NCBI GenBank assembly: GCA_014549065.1
Contig: JACDOX010000018.1
Coordinates: forward strand, 7,486,151 to 7,550,150
From: Cardinalis cardinalis
Taxonomy: Eukaryota; Chordata; Aves; Passeriformes; Cardinalidae
Direction of reading: 5' to 3'
DNA: 64,000 nt
In this document: one piece after another, positions 62,901 to 64,000 of the stretch
Numbering within the stretch: position 1 is the first letter of the stretch
Layout of the letters: the number at the start of each line of letters is the position of its first letter
Made by a program: the position numbers and the translations under genes
The notes under the pieces: model-generated
What the model saw: only the letters and a program-made list of their open reading frames with translations
Database searches by the model: none
What the model was told of the DNA's origin: nothing

Positions 62901-64000
62901 ATTTTGCAAGGCTATTTCCAATAGATTTGTGTTGGATTTTGTCTGGCAATTTCTCATTTAGACTGACAGCTTACAGGATATTTAGGAAGAAGAACACATA
63001 CTACCTAGATCTTGATCCTGTCACAGGCTGACACAAAAGGGTAGAAACAAGACTGGGGAGAGCTGTGAAACTCTAAAATCGAAGTGTGGTGCTTTACAGT
63101 ATACCTCTTTATGCAACTCACAAGACGTAGTACAAAAGTTGGAAACTACTAGCAGTTAGCCAATGTCCTGCATTAGGTATCTGAGTCCATTTGTATTGAT
63201 AAAACTTGAGACATTTGATCCAAAAGGCAGGGCAAGATACAGAATGTGTCTTTTCTTTAACAAAATGTTAAAGAAAATGGAAGAACAATGCAGAGAGATC
63301 CCAAAATTTTAGATGTTATCAACAAATGTCATTACCTTCAATTTTAAGCCAACTAGAAACATATTTTTTCTTTTTTTTTTCCTTTTTTGGTGGTTTACAT
63401 TCAGCATCCAAATATGCATTCCTTATCTAGGTTTTCTTTGAACTTTAGTACAACCTTGACTGGAATTTTAAAAAAGACCAGGCTCTGGAACATAAGGCAA
63501 ACTCCTACCGCTCTGCCTGTAATATTGCTGGTGCTTTTTTCAGGGTCTTGATTTCTACCTTGGGTACAAGGATGTGTGCATTTCGTTGTTCCTCTACTTT
63601 TGTTCTCATGCAGTATGGGCTTATTTATTTTCATTTCCATCCCAACATGTTTTTTGTCTTTCTGTTTNAATGTGAATTTTAGATAGATATTCACGTGGGG
63701 GAAAAGATATCACGGACATATGGAGAATATCTGGGGTATTGGCACAATTATTTGTCCTCAAAAGGTTTGGTATTCTCTTGATTATGTTTCAGATATCACA
63801 CTGTTTTGAGAAAGCCATCAGAGGCTTGCAGACAGAATACTTTCAGACTAGAAACACTGTATATTTTAAATGAAATATATTTCTCTCTTTTAGTCTCCTA
63901 ATAAAACTTCCATTTTCAAAAGGTTTTTTTAAAAAGGATTCTTTGTGTTCAAATCTGTCTTTCTCTACATGTCAAATAAATCAGAATTTTTTTCCTGAAA
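56926..64000. other. non-coding stretch with a cluster of ambiguous bases
   Basis: No gene is recognised. The longest open frames (59555-59863, plus; 60254-60568, minus; 63401-63694, minus) show no family resemblance. A T/G-rich low-complexity tract is at about 60655-60710. Thirteen isolated N characters fall between 60588 and 61587. A perfect 12-bp palindrome GCCCTGCAGGGC is at 61847-61858. Confidence 0.6.

Overview
This window reads as nuclear DNA from a bird, most likely a songbird. The main evidence is the repeat content: degraded CR1 LINEs, the dominant avian non-LTR retrotransposon, and solo long terminal repeats whose sequence I recognise from passerine endogenous retroviruses. The background is AT-rich and CpG-poor, and open frames are short and scattered over all six frames. 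There is no operon structure, no rRNA or tRNA that I can recognise, and no CRISPR array. All family assignments come from pattern recognition of the sequence; no database was searched.

Layout. Bases 1-18.9 kb are unique-looking, AT-rich DNA with one long pyrimidine tract (9.43-9.51 kb) and a pair of adjacent hairpins (14.22-14.27 kb). At 18.87-19.88 kb lies a solo LTR on the minus strand. At 21.31-22.51 kb an older minus-strand LTR has been split by a younger plus-strand ERVK-like LTR, which carries a 6-bp target duplication and an expanded pentanucleotide microsatellite broken by a 50-N gap. CR1 relics lie at 25.96-26.65, 28.70-29.04, 34.81-35.35, 45.73-45.88 and 56.54-56.91 kb. A second copy of the 18.9-kb LTR family sits at 38.96-39.89 kb. 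The last 7 kb are unique-looking but contain a tight cluster of ambiguous bases (60.6-61.6 kb).

Genes. No complete gene is visible. The best coding candidate is a single exon-like block at 43893-44053 (plus strand): 53 open codons between an acceptor-like AG and a GTGAGT donor. I cannot assign it to a family. Weaker exon-like blocks are at 30896-31198 and 40012-40084. The window is therefore best read as a large intron or intergenic region, with at most one or a few exons.

I did not find a new biological system. The best-supported observations are evolutionary: an LTR nested inside an LTR in the opposite orientation, a CR1 copy flanked by an 18-bp direct repeat (unusual for this LINE class), a CR1 copy with an internal deletion, and a junction where two CR1 fragments meet in opposite orientation.
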